This document shows positions 1-5,358 of a stretch of 6,843 bases of DNA, in pieces. Both the position numbers and the translations under genes were made by a program. Source of the stretch: Methanocellaceae archaeon UBA148 (GTDB taxonomy: Archaea > Halobacteriota > UBA148); NCBI GenBank assembly GCA_002495885.1, contig DAHG01000018.1, forward strand, positions 1 through 6,843, written 5' to 3'. Within the stretch, counting starts at the first letter, position 1; the number at the start of each line of letters is the position of its first letter. The notes below the pieces were generated by a model that saw only the letters and a list, made by a program, of their open reading frames with translations, did no database searches and was not told where the DNA came from.

Positions 1-101
1 GGCTTACTGAGGTCTCTAAAAAACAGAGGATGATTCTGGAAAAGATGGAAATCAGCGTGCCTGTTGAGGCGAATATGGTTATTAAGAAGGGCGGAGCTTA
101 G
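1..101 (+). CDS. 3' end of a gene entering from the left, possibly a transposase tail (partial)
   Basis: An open frame begins at base 3 at the window edge and closes with TAG at 99-101, giving 32 residues that start LTEVSKKQRMILEKM and end VIKKGGA. The other two plus frames stop within the first 35 bases. The charged, helix-like segment with a K-K-Q-R then I-L-E-K pattern resembles the C-terminal tails of DDE transposases such as the IS1634/IS4 groups found in methanogens. This is recollection of a pattern, not a match, and the catalytic part lies outside the window. No terminal inverted repeat can be confirmed because the other end of any element is not visible. The gene converges on the minus-strand gene to its right. 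It could equally be the tail of an unrelated small protein. Confidence 0.45.
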   Translation, partial: LTEVSKKQRMILEKMEISVPVEANMVIKKGGA

Positions 102-183
102 GACCAATACCCGACGAGGGTGGACTGCTTTATAAGCTCAAAGCGATAGAACTAAAAGGTGGAAAGTAGAGTAAAATGAGATC

Positions 184-212
184 CTAGTGCCCGTTCCATT
201 TGAGGGCACTAG
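184..212. terminator. Intergenic hairpin between convergent genes
   Basis: CTAGTGCCC (184-192) and GGGCACTAG (204-212) form a perfect 9-bp stem around an 11-nt loop. The hairpin lies 13 bases past the stop codon of the minus-strand 712-aa gene and about 80 bases past the stop of the plus-strand fragment. Read on the minus strand it is followed by a pyrimidine-rich tail containing TTTT. A role in transcription termination or 3'-end stability for the minus-strand gene is the simplest reading. Archaeal termination depends mostly on U-tracts, so the stem may instead be part of a degraded mobile-element end. Confidence 0.5.
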
Positions 213-225
213 CATGTATTTCTTC

Positions 226-2364
226 TCAAAGCACGAAGTTGGTATTGCCCTTTAAGCTAAGATATGGTCCAGACCTCCCGCCTGCATCACTATTGGCCTT
301 CGAAGCGGTCTTACCCTTGGACATTGACGCGAAATAGTTATTTATGAAATCACGCCCATATGCAATACCCCATTTTGATGTAGTCCCTCCCCTAACGTTT
401 GCTTTACTAACTGCATCAGCCCATGTTCCTGTCCCGGTACTTTTAAATGAATTGCATCCAATTACAAGGGACATACCATTACTTTTTGCGTAATTTTTCT
501 TGAGTTCCGATGCTGACATCGTATCAAAGTTATTGCCATCAGTGGATTTGCTGAGGGACATCGAGGGTGGAGAAGAATGTGTGTGTATTGCAGAGACCTT
601 GTAGTCATCCATTTGTTTTACTTTATCTTTGGAAACCGCAGAGTCGCTGTAATAGGTAACTGCGTATCCCTTTGCTTTTAAGGAATTCATTACAGAGTCC
701 TTTATTTCATTTCCACCTACATCATATACAAATTCCCAACGACGGGGATCTAAAATCAGGGCAGTATTAGCACCAAATCCTGTAGATAAAATACTAATGT
801 CGTTTTTAGTTGCTGTTGTCTTCAATAGCACGTTGTTAAATTTATTGTTATTTGTTTTCTTGGCTGCGAAGTCTCCTTCTCCTCTCTTGATTTTTGTTTT
901 TATACGATCCCAATCATTCTTATCCTTATTCCAAACCCAATGTTCTTGATATCCCAGTGCTTTATCTAGCCCTTGGGAGCTTATTTCGGCGACCTTCCCA
1001 TATGCGTTAGGGATGCTTGCTTGCGTTTCTGCAAAGCCTGTTGCACTCGATGCATAGAGATTGGGATTCGTTACTTTACCATCGGTGACCTTTAATTCGA
1101 ATTTAGAGCTATCTCCCTCACTGTTCGAAGCAAATGCATAAAGTGCAGAACTAGTCCCGGTTATACTGATTGTTGAAGCTTTCGGATTAGTTTTTGCTGT
1201 GGTTTTTGTTGTTTTCGTATTAACTGAATACCCTGATAATGCACCCTTGGCGGAATTAATATTTGCATATGACATATCACCTTCGGTATTTTGAGCCACG
1301 GAACCTGCTTTAATTGAGCTACCAGATGCGGAGTTAATATTTTGAGAGGATGATGCCGTTTTTAAAGCCGCAGAAGCAGAATCGCTGTATCCACTTAGAG
1401 ATCCACTTGTAAGAGTAGTAGTATCCCATGCCTGATCGCCTTCGCTATTTTTGGCTGCTGGACCCGCCTGAACGGAACTACCAGACATCGATTTAAGATA
1501 TTGTGTTGTTATCGCAGATGCTGAGCTAATAGCCGCATAGCCACTGTATCCACTCAGAGACCCGCCTTTAATGATACCCTGTGCCTGATCACCTTCATTA
1601 TTCTTAGCTACTGGACCTACCACGATTGAACTGCCAGATGCTAAATTAATTTTTTGAGACGTTGCCGCTGTTCTTAAGGCGGCAGAAGCAGAATCGCTGT
1701 ATCCGCTTAGAGATCCACTTTTAAGAGTAATGGTGTCCCATGCCTGATCACTTTCTTTGTTCTTAGCTACTGAACCCATAACGATTGAAATGCCAGCTGC
1801 AGAGTTCGCAGTCTGATATGCGTTGGCTGCATTGGTAAAGGCATTAGCATCCGTATAATAATTGCTGAGCGATGAAGTCGGTAATGAATTAGAATTGATA
1901 TTTGTACTCGCGTAAGCGTTGTCTCCCTCTCGATTAGATGAGGATGATCCACCAGATATAGAGTAAGCATTGCTTGCAGTTAGCGATAACCATGCCCCTA
2001 CACCAGAACCTGCGGTAGATGAAGTAGGCCTGTAGGTGTTCCAATCGTATTTCCATTTCGTAGTTACAGGTTTTCCAGAAACGCTCCTAGAAACATAGGC
2101 ATAGTTACCTTTTGCGTCACGGATGCCGATAGAGCTAGATGGCAAGTTGCCTGTGCCCGAAAAAGCGTTGGATAGCATACCATCTCCTGGATTTAGTCCT
2201 ATATGCTCGTTTGCATAGTCGTCGACATTTGCTCCATAAACGACCATTGTTGAAGAGCTACCGTCATTGCCTCCGGTCGAAGCTGAGAGTTCTAAACCAG
2301 AAGTCAGCGAAATACTAATCAAAAAAATATGTATTAATAATAACGCTCCTTTAATTATCTTCAC
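226..2364 (-). CDS. Secreted Ser/Gly-rich repeat protein with a C-terminal clan CD (caspase-like) cysteine-peptidase-like domain
   Basis: This 712-aa protein begins with a signal peptide (MKIIK, a hydrophobic core at about 6-20, likely cleavage near TSG/LEL at about 23). No C-terminal membrane anchor is visible, so it is probably secreted. Residues 24-190 are Ser/Asn/Gly/Ala-rich. Residues 193-450 form a repeat array with the motif AxN-x-E-G-D (Glu at 146, 204, 257, 308, 361, 416 and again at 496). Residues about 525-700 look like an alpha/beta domain: a strand ALILDP, a helix with GY.VTYY after it, then SAIHTHSSPP (His594/His596), then MSLVIGCNSF (Cys637), then a segment with F-x2-NYFASM-x-KG like the last helix of caspase/CHAT domains. 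That His-strand-Cys order is typical of clan CD peptidases (caspase, gingipain, legumain, CHAT); activity is inferred. The start is GTG, supported by GGAGGG six bases upstream. The gene is divergent from the 332-aa gene. No family name was recognised. Confidence 0.82.
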   Translation of the reverse strand: MKIIKGALLLIHIFLISISLTSGLELSASTGGNDGSSSTMVVYGANVDDYANEHIGLNPGDGMLSNAFSGTGNLPSSSIGIRDAKGNYAYVSRSVSGKPVTTKWKYDWNTYRPTSSTAGSGVGAWLSLTASNAYSISGGSSSSNREGDNAYASTNINSNSLPTSSLSNYYTDANAFTNAANAYQTANSAAGISIVMGSVAKNKESDQAWDTITLKSGSLSGYSDSASAALRTAATSQKINLASGSSIVVGPVAKNNEGDQAQGIIKGGSLSGYSGYAAISSASAITTQYLKSMSGSSVQAGPAAKNSEGDQAWDTTTLTSGSLSGYSDSASAALKTASSSQNINSASGSSIKAGSVAQNTEGDMSYANINSAKGALSGYSVNTKTTKTTAKTNPKASTISITGTSSALYAFASNSEGDSSKFELKVTDGKVTNPNLYASSATGFAETQASIPNAYGKVAEISSQGLDKALGYQEHWVWNKDKNDWDRIKTKIKRGEGDFAAKKTNNNKFNNVLLKTTATKNDISILSTGFGANTALILDPRRWEFVYDVGGNEIKDSVMNSLKAKGYAVTYYSDSAVSKDKVKQMDDYKVSAIHTHSSPPSMSLSKSTDGNNFDTMSASELKKNYAKSNGMSLVIGCNSFKSTGTGTWADAVSKANVRGGTTSKWGIAYGRDFINNYFASMSKGKTASKANSDAGGRSGPYLSLKGNTNFVL
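1156..1788 (-). repeat. Tandem array of ~52-aa N-x-EGD repeats inside the 712-aa gene
   Basis: Four units of about 51-55 codons (residues about 193-403) share SS-I/V-x2-G-x-V/A-A-K/Q-N-x-E-G/S-D, followed by SGSLSGYS or a variant. A weaker fifth unit follows. Units 1 and 3 are much closer to each other (both QAWDT, then SGSLSGYSDSASAAL) than to unit 2 (GGSLSGYSGYAAISS). At DNA level they match almost perfectly over about 60 bases, around 1371-1437 and 1683-1749, with a 312-bp offset. This suggests a later duplication of a two-unit block. The array probably forms a stalk or beta-rich spacer on the cell surface. Confidence 0.85.
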
Positions 2365-2370
2365 CTTCTT

Positions 2371-2376
2371 CCCTCC
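2371..2376 (-). promoter_or_regulatory. Shine-Dalgarno site fixing the GTG start of the 712-aa protein
   Basis: On the minus strand GGAGGG lies six bases before the GTG at 2364-2362. It is strongly complementary to the 16S rRNA 3' end. This supports the non-ATG start, which also gives a complete signal peptide. Confidence 0.7.
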
Positions 2377-2447
2377 GATCTTTTTCTTAGATGTAATTTC
2401 ACTACTAGATGATAAACTTTATTAGAGTCCTCGTAGTAGGGCTCTAT
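2377..2447. promoter_or_regulatory. Short divergent promoter region
   Basis: The 712-aa gene (minus) and the 332-aa gene (plus) face away from each other with only 44 bases between the longest possible start codons, or 83 if the plus gene starts at 2448. An A/T-rich patch at 2411-2424 (GATAAACTTTATTA) is the only TATA-like sequence. On the minus strand it lies about 50 bases before the GTG, leaving room for a short leader with the Shine-Dalgarno site. On the plus strand it lies about 26 bases before the ATG pair at 2448/2451, which would suit a nearly leaderless transcript. The box assignment is a guess from position and composition. Confidence 0.35.
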
Positions 2448-3407
2448 ATGATGCATAGGGCTTGGGTAATTCTCCTTATTATTATTATAGTAATATTTGC
2501 ACTTAGTTCAAGCGTCTGCGGAGTCTACTGGTCTAGCAGTGTTTCTGCCAACTCGTCTCACTGGTCCATATATCGCCAGAACACTAACATTAGCTTTAAC
2601 CTCTCAAGCTCAGTGGAAGGTAAAATATCACCAGTAGTGTCCCGTTTCAGAATCCTAAGCCCATACCAATGCTACTATGAAGAAATTGGAGCTAACGACG
2701 TGCGACTAAGGGAGAGGACAAATGCTCTTGAAGGGAGCTACAAATCTACAGATGAAATAAAGCTACAATCTACTGTTTATCCGGATGAAATAGATATTTT
2801 GGTTGATAAGCCCGTTGGAACTGACATATACACAATTGAGTACAAAAATGAGAAATGGCCGGTCTTCTTAAAAGCCATTAGAACCCTAACTTATTCGGGG
2901 CAACAGATAAATAACCGAGATTTTGAGGGGAATAATGGAGACTTTGTGGGTGCGAACTTTCTATACAATCACGAGTTTTCCAAGGAGCAGAGGTCTGTTA
3001 TTTGGCTACAGAGGCTGAATGCCACAGTACTAGCTACCAATGATTCCATTCTCCTGGCAGAGTTTAAGCCTACAAAATATTTGGGCTATCTAATCACTGC
3101 TAGGACTACTGGAATAGCCGATTTAAGCTATAGACTAAGAGATTCGCAGTACGATGTCAAGCATCAGAACTATCCAGCCCTTATTGAAGGAGAAGAGCGA
3201 TATTATGGTAATTATGATATGTCACGAAAAATAGAGATGAGATCTGTATTCGAAAAGTCCAATGATACCGATGATGAGGCTGATAGTTGGCTTCCATGCT
3301 GCTATGAAGGCTGGAACGACATGATATACATCGATAAGAAGGGCTTTGGAACCGGTGCCAAAGGGGTCTTCGATTGCACCTGCTATAAAGGAACAACGAA
3401 AGCTTAG
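2409..3407 (+). CDS. Unrecognised exported or membrane-anchored protein with Cys-containing tail
   Basis: Up to 332 aa. A strongly hydrophobic segment at residues 18-32 (WVILLIIIIVIFALSS) is an N-terminal anchor or signal peptide, placing the remaining roughly 290 residues outside the cell. Six N-x-S/T sequons (Asn48, 60, 64, 204, 211, 285) agree with an external, glycosylated archaeal protein. The body is rich in Tyr, Asn and charged residues and is predicted mainly beta, with no motif I know. The tail has Cys297-Cys298 and a Cys323-x-Cys325 pair that could form disulfides or bind metal. The ATG at 2409 has no Shine-Dalgarno site. The ATG pair at 2448/2451 (residues 14/15) is preceded by AGGG and leaves a normal signal length, so it is the likelier start. 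The gene is divergent from the 712-aa secreted protein, so joint expression is possible. The function is unknown. Confidence 0.75.
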   Translation: MINFIRVLVVGLYMMHRAWVILLIIIIVIFALSSSVCGVYWSSSVSANSSHWSIYRQNTNISFNLSSSVEGKISPVVSRFRILSPYQCYYEEIGANDVRLRERTNALEGSYKSTDEIKLQSTVYPDEIDILVDKPVGTDIYTIEYKNEKWPVFLKAIRTLTYSGQQINNRDFEGNNGDFVGANFLYNHEFSKEQRSVIWLQRLNATVLATNDSILLAEFKPTKYLGYLITARTTGIADLSYRLRDSQYDVKHQNYPALIEGEERYYGNYDMSRKIEMRSVFEKSNDTDDEADSWLPCCYEGWNDMIYIDKKGFGTGAKGVFDCTCYKGTTKA

Positions 3408-3484
3408 ATAGGCATAGGGCCGCTTAGATGATATTACCTCTACATTCCTATCGATTCCTTGAAGGTGCTCATATGGATAAGGCC

Positions 3485-3911
3485 TCAGCTCCACAGGGTA
3501 ATCTCTTTGACGTAACTCTCGCGAGCCCTGGTAAGCCGCCTCAGTTCTCTATCTTCTTTAGGGAATATCCTTGAAGGTTCGATCATTCCATTGAGGCAGA
3601 GTTCGGCGATCCATTCGGAATCACTGGCATCTGTCTTTCTTCCTGGTGTATGCTTAATCTTATAGGCATTTGCCACAATCAGATCGATCTTTCCCTCCAA
3701 AACCGCATGTATTGGATACCAGTAAATGCCAGTCGATTCGACTGCCACTTGTTCTCAATTATTTTCTATTACCCAATCTTTGAACCTCAGCAGATCCTCA
3801 ATTACTATGCTGAAGCGTTTGGTCTCTTTATACATCCCTTGAAAGGCTTGTCGCAACAAGAGATTTCTTGTGGACATCAACTCCACAAACCTTATTTCTC
3901 TGCAGTTCCAT
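3485..3911 (-). pseudogene. IS110-family transposase, frameshifted, with nonsense codon and 3' truncation
   Basis: Reading on the minus strand from ATG at 3911-3909, the frame gives MELQRNKVCGVDVHKKSLVA and so on to SRD, then hits TAA at 3830-3828. Shifting frame near 3836-3833 recovers MYKETKRFSIVIEDLLRF and more, up to an in-frame TGA at 3757-3755 (IENN*EQ) where a Cys codon would be a one-base change. The same frame then gives VAVESTGIYWYPIHAV, HTPGRKTDASDSEWIAEL and LRRLTRARESYVKEIT. This is the N-terminal RuvC-like DEDD domain of IS110 transposases: Asp12 in GVDVHKK, Glu in AVES, and the two Asp in TDASD are all still present. Homology stops after KEIT at about 3498 and the frame ends at 3485. 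The Tnp_20 domain with the catalytic Ser is missing (family length about 300-400 aa, roughly 140 codons left). It cannot make an active enzyme. Confidence 0.9.
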
Positions 3912-3926
3912 GATAAGACCCGTCCA

Positions 3927-4062
3927 GATATGGGCGGATAACTTAATCCTCAATGGGTGCTCATTCGCGTTCTAGAGACGCATTCTTGCATCCGCAGGAT
4001 ATGGCTGGTTTAACTATCGGGATCTGGGTCCCAAGCAATGCGCAGCCTTCACCGCCCATATC
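3927..4062. repeat. 11-bp perfect inverted repeat enclosing 114 bases
   Basis: GATATGGGCGG at 3927-3937 is the exact reverse complement of CCGCCCATATC at 4052-4062. It would close a 136-base structured segment immediately upstream of the dead IS110 start codon. Bases directly inside and outside do not extend the pairing. Three small hairpins lie within the enclosed part. Confidence 0.75.
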
Positions 4063-4144
4063 AAGATATTGGTTTAAAAAGGACTGATTTATCAGGTTTT
4101 TCATCCTTCTTGCATGAGCGGCTTGTTCATGGGGGTTTAACTAT
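4007..4144. repeat. 11-bp direct repeat GGTTTAACTAT, two copies 127 bp apart
   Basis: The copies are at 4007-4017 and 4134-4144. With one gap the similarity extends leftward through a shared ATGG. One copy lies inside the putative IS110 leader, the other near its proposed outer end. A same-strand copy of the element end inside the leader is what a donor-guide segment of a bridge RNA would look like, but this reading is speculative. Confidence 0.6.
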
Positions 4145-4225
4145 TTGTCCCGTATCAGGGGTGCAGTCCACAGGATTACGATTGCCCTAAGATCTAAGCT
4201 TTTATTGGATCTCTTCTGAAGGCAA

Positions 4226-5230
4226 TTATAGCTCGTTGTTCGGATTTAAAATCTTTATAGATATTAGCCCGTAAATACCCAGAGTTAAATAAAAAGCCAT
4301 TTGTATTATATAATAACCAAAAGCAGAGATAATTGCATCATTCAGTGGGATCCCCAGAGGTACAAATATCACAGTCCATAAGCCTTGGCTTGTTCCGAGC
4401 CCAGCAATCCCATATATTGGAAGGAGTGTAGAAAGGACGGTGAAGGTTGATCCCATTATAACTATATGCAATGGTATATCAAAATGCATTCCTCTAATCA
4501 CCAAAAAAACCACAGAAAAGTTAGCCATCCAAATTAAGAACGAGGTGATAAGAGCAAAAATGGTCGTCTTAATATTTCTCATACTCTCCATGGCCTGTAT
4601 CATTTCCCTCAACTTCAATATAACATAGTTAATACGAGCATCCTTGCCAAGTCCCATCTTATCTAAGCAGCAGGTGAATGGATACAAGAAATTATCTCTG
4701 CAATGAAGAAGCACAATCAGAAGCAAGAAACAAGCGATAATTAGGAGAGATGTCAGAATCGCAGCAAGCCTCAATCCCTCAAGCTGTTTGGCAGCGATCC
4801 ATGAAGATACTAAGAATAGGGAGCAAATAGCAGCAAAATCAAGAATGCGTGCAACTATTAGCGTGGACGCTCCGATAGCAGCATTTTTATTATGCAGCTT
4901 CTTGAGCATGTAAATATATGAAAGCTCTCCTGCCCTCATTGGAGCCATATTGTTCACCATATTATAGACACATACTATATTAAAAAGGCTACGAATTTTT
5001 ATCCTTTTATTCAACAAAATATAGAAACGAGCTGCTCTGAGGATATTGCAAAATATATATGTTAAAAAACCAATTATCAGATATGTGGGTTCTATGCTCT
5101 TGAGTGTGTTTACAATTTCCGCCGGCTTTATCTGAGACAAGGTCAAATAAAGCAATACTATTGTGATAACGACGGCCATTATCAGCCCTTGATTTCTCTT
5201 ATCCATATACGAATCAACGGAATCTCTCAA
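4226..5230 (-). CDS. Polytopic membrane protein, LPG-synthase-TM / UPF0104 flippase-like family
   Basis: This 334-aa protein has about eight hydrophobic segments (about 16-34, 48-66, 117-143, 155-175, 222-246, 257-275, 283-303 and 305-327). The family signature is visible: RAARFYILL at 65-73 and NNMAPMRAGELSYIYML at 93-109, equivalent to the N-x2-P-x-R-x-GE block of lysylphosphatidylglycerol-synthase-TM (UPF0104) proteins. The later glycine-rich loop, usually ending in G-x-G-x2-E, reads GIAGLGTSQG (274-283), with Gln where Glu is usual. Archaeal members are stand-alone membrane proteins thought to move or handle lipid-linked substrates; no aminoacyl-transferase domain is attached here. The longest frame starts with TTG at 5230, where GGTGA abuts the start codon. 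The ATG at 5206 (residue 9) is an equally good start. A T9 run and TATA-like box upstream suggest its own promoter. The substrate is unknown. Confidence 0.85.
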   Translation of the reverse strand: MRDSVDSYMDKRNQGLIMAVVITIVLLYLTLSQIKPAEIVNTLKSIEPTYLIIGFLTYIFCNILRAARFYILLNKRIKIRSLFNIVCVYNMVNNMAPMRAGELSYIYMLKKLHNKNAAIGASTLIVARILDFAAICSLFLVSSWIAAKQLEGLRLAAILTSLLIIACFLLLIVLLHCRDNFLYPFTCCLDKMGLGKDARINYVILKLREMIQAMESMRNIKTTIFALITSFLIWMANFSVVFLVIRGMHFDIPLHIVIMGSTFTVLSTLLPIYGIAGLGTSQGLWTVIFVPLGIPLNDAIISAFGYYIIQMAFYLTLGIYGLISIKILNPNNEL

Positions 5231-5296
5231 TCACCCCACTATTAAGAACTATATGCTTGCAGCCGGTCGAGAGACCACAGTACTGATTAAACAATG

Positions 5297-5304
5297 CTTA
5301 TATG
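5297..5304 (-). promoter_or_regulatory. TATA-like box for the flippase-like gene
   Basis: On the minus strand a run of nine T (5313-5305) is followed by CATATAAG, about 67 bases before the TTG start and 91 before the alternative ATG. Position and A/T content suit an archaeal TATA box, giving a leader of about 40-65 bases. A small GGTC/GACC hairpin with a GAGA loop (5265-5276) would lie at or just before the start of that leader. Confidence 0.35.
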
Positions 5305-5343
5305 AAAAAAAAAGTGGCTGGCAATATCCATTGAGAGGCTCAC

Positions 5344-5351
5344 AAAAAAAA
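5344..5351 (-). terminator. T8 run terminator after the PKD/repeat gene
   Basis: On the minus strand eight consecutive T start seven bases after the TGA of the repeat protein. A second T9 run follows at 5313-5305. Archaeal RNA polymerase stops at such U-tracts without needing a hairpin. The pair probably ends the upstream transcript before the flippase-like gene. Confidence 0.6.
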
Positions 5352-5358
5352 GATGGTA

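Larger units (their letters stand above)
3498..4144 (-). mobile_element. Remnant of an IS110-family insertion sequence
   Basis: The element comprises the broken transposase plus its upstream non-coding end. The inner limit at about 3498 is where IS110 homology ends. The outer limit is only a proposal: an 11-bp sequence at 4134-4144 that recurs inside the leader. IS110 elements lack ordinary terminal inverted repeats and target duplications, so ends cannot be set by eye. The remnant separates the 332-aa gene from the flippase-like gene. Confidence 0.6.
3490..4174. repeat. Short direct repeats TCCACAGG flanking the IS110 remnant
   Basis: TCCACAGG occurs at 3490-3497, exactly where transposase homology ends, and again at 4167-4174 beyond the other side of the remnant. 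Both are preceded by CAG (one copy has an extra C). They could mark a microhomology deletion endpoint or an insertion footprint, or be chance. Confidence 0.4.
3912..4225 (-). other. Gene-free region upstream of the IS110 remnant, possible relic bridge-RNA locus
   Basis: No convincing coding frame exists in these 314 bases on either strand. The stretch has unusual structure: an 11-bp inverted repeat (3927-3937 with 4052-4062), an 11-bp direct repeat (4007-4017 and 4134-4144), and small hairpins at 3967-3981 (GCGT/ACGC), 3990-4000 (ATCC/GGAT), 4019-4032 (GGGA/TCCC), 4084-4095 (CTGAT/ATCAG) and 4113-4131 (CATGA/TCATG). In IS110 elements of the IS621 type the left-end non-coding region upstream of the transposase encodes the bridge RNA that guides target and donor choice. 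Position and structure fit that, but no fold or homology was computed. The last part, about 4175-4225, is probably chromosomal 3' flank of the flippase-like gene. Confidence 0.45.

Noticed and set aside
127..137. GCTTTATAAGC, a good match to an archaeal TATA box on the plus strand
   Set aside because: Nothing codable follows it: the next ATG (175) is closed by a stop after three codons and the convergent gene begins soon after. It is left as possible IS-end sequence only.
1767..1970. 67-codon minus-strand frame inside the 712-aa gene
   Set aside because: It is an alternative frame within a low-complexity repeat gene, with no start signal or motif.
3408..3484. 77-base gap after the 332-aa gene, checked for a terminator or small gene
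   Set aside because: No T-run, convincing stem or supported frame was seen.
3222..3494. Minus-strand 90-codon open frame overlapping the end of the 332-aa gene
   Set aside because: Most of it is antisense to the 332-aa gene, has no recognisable motif, and its start falls at the IS truncation junction.
3650..3913. Plus-strand 87-codon open frame
   Set aside because: It lies opposite the clearly recognisable IS110 transposase remnant and has no protein features of its own.
4440..4628. 62-codon plus-strand frame opposite the flippase-like gene
   Set aside because: It is antisense to a confidently identified membrane protein; its apparent hydrophobic end mirrors the transmembrane-coding strand.
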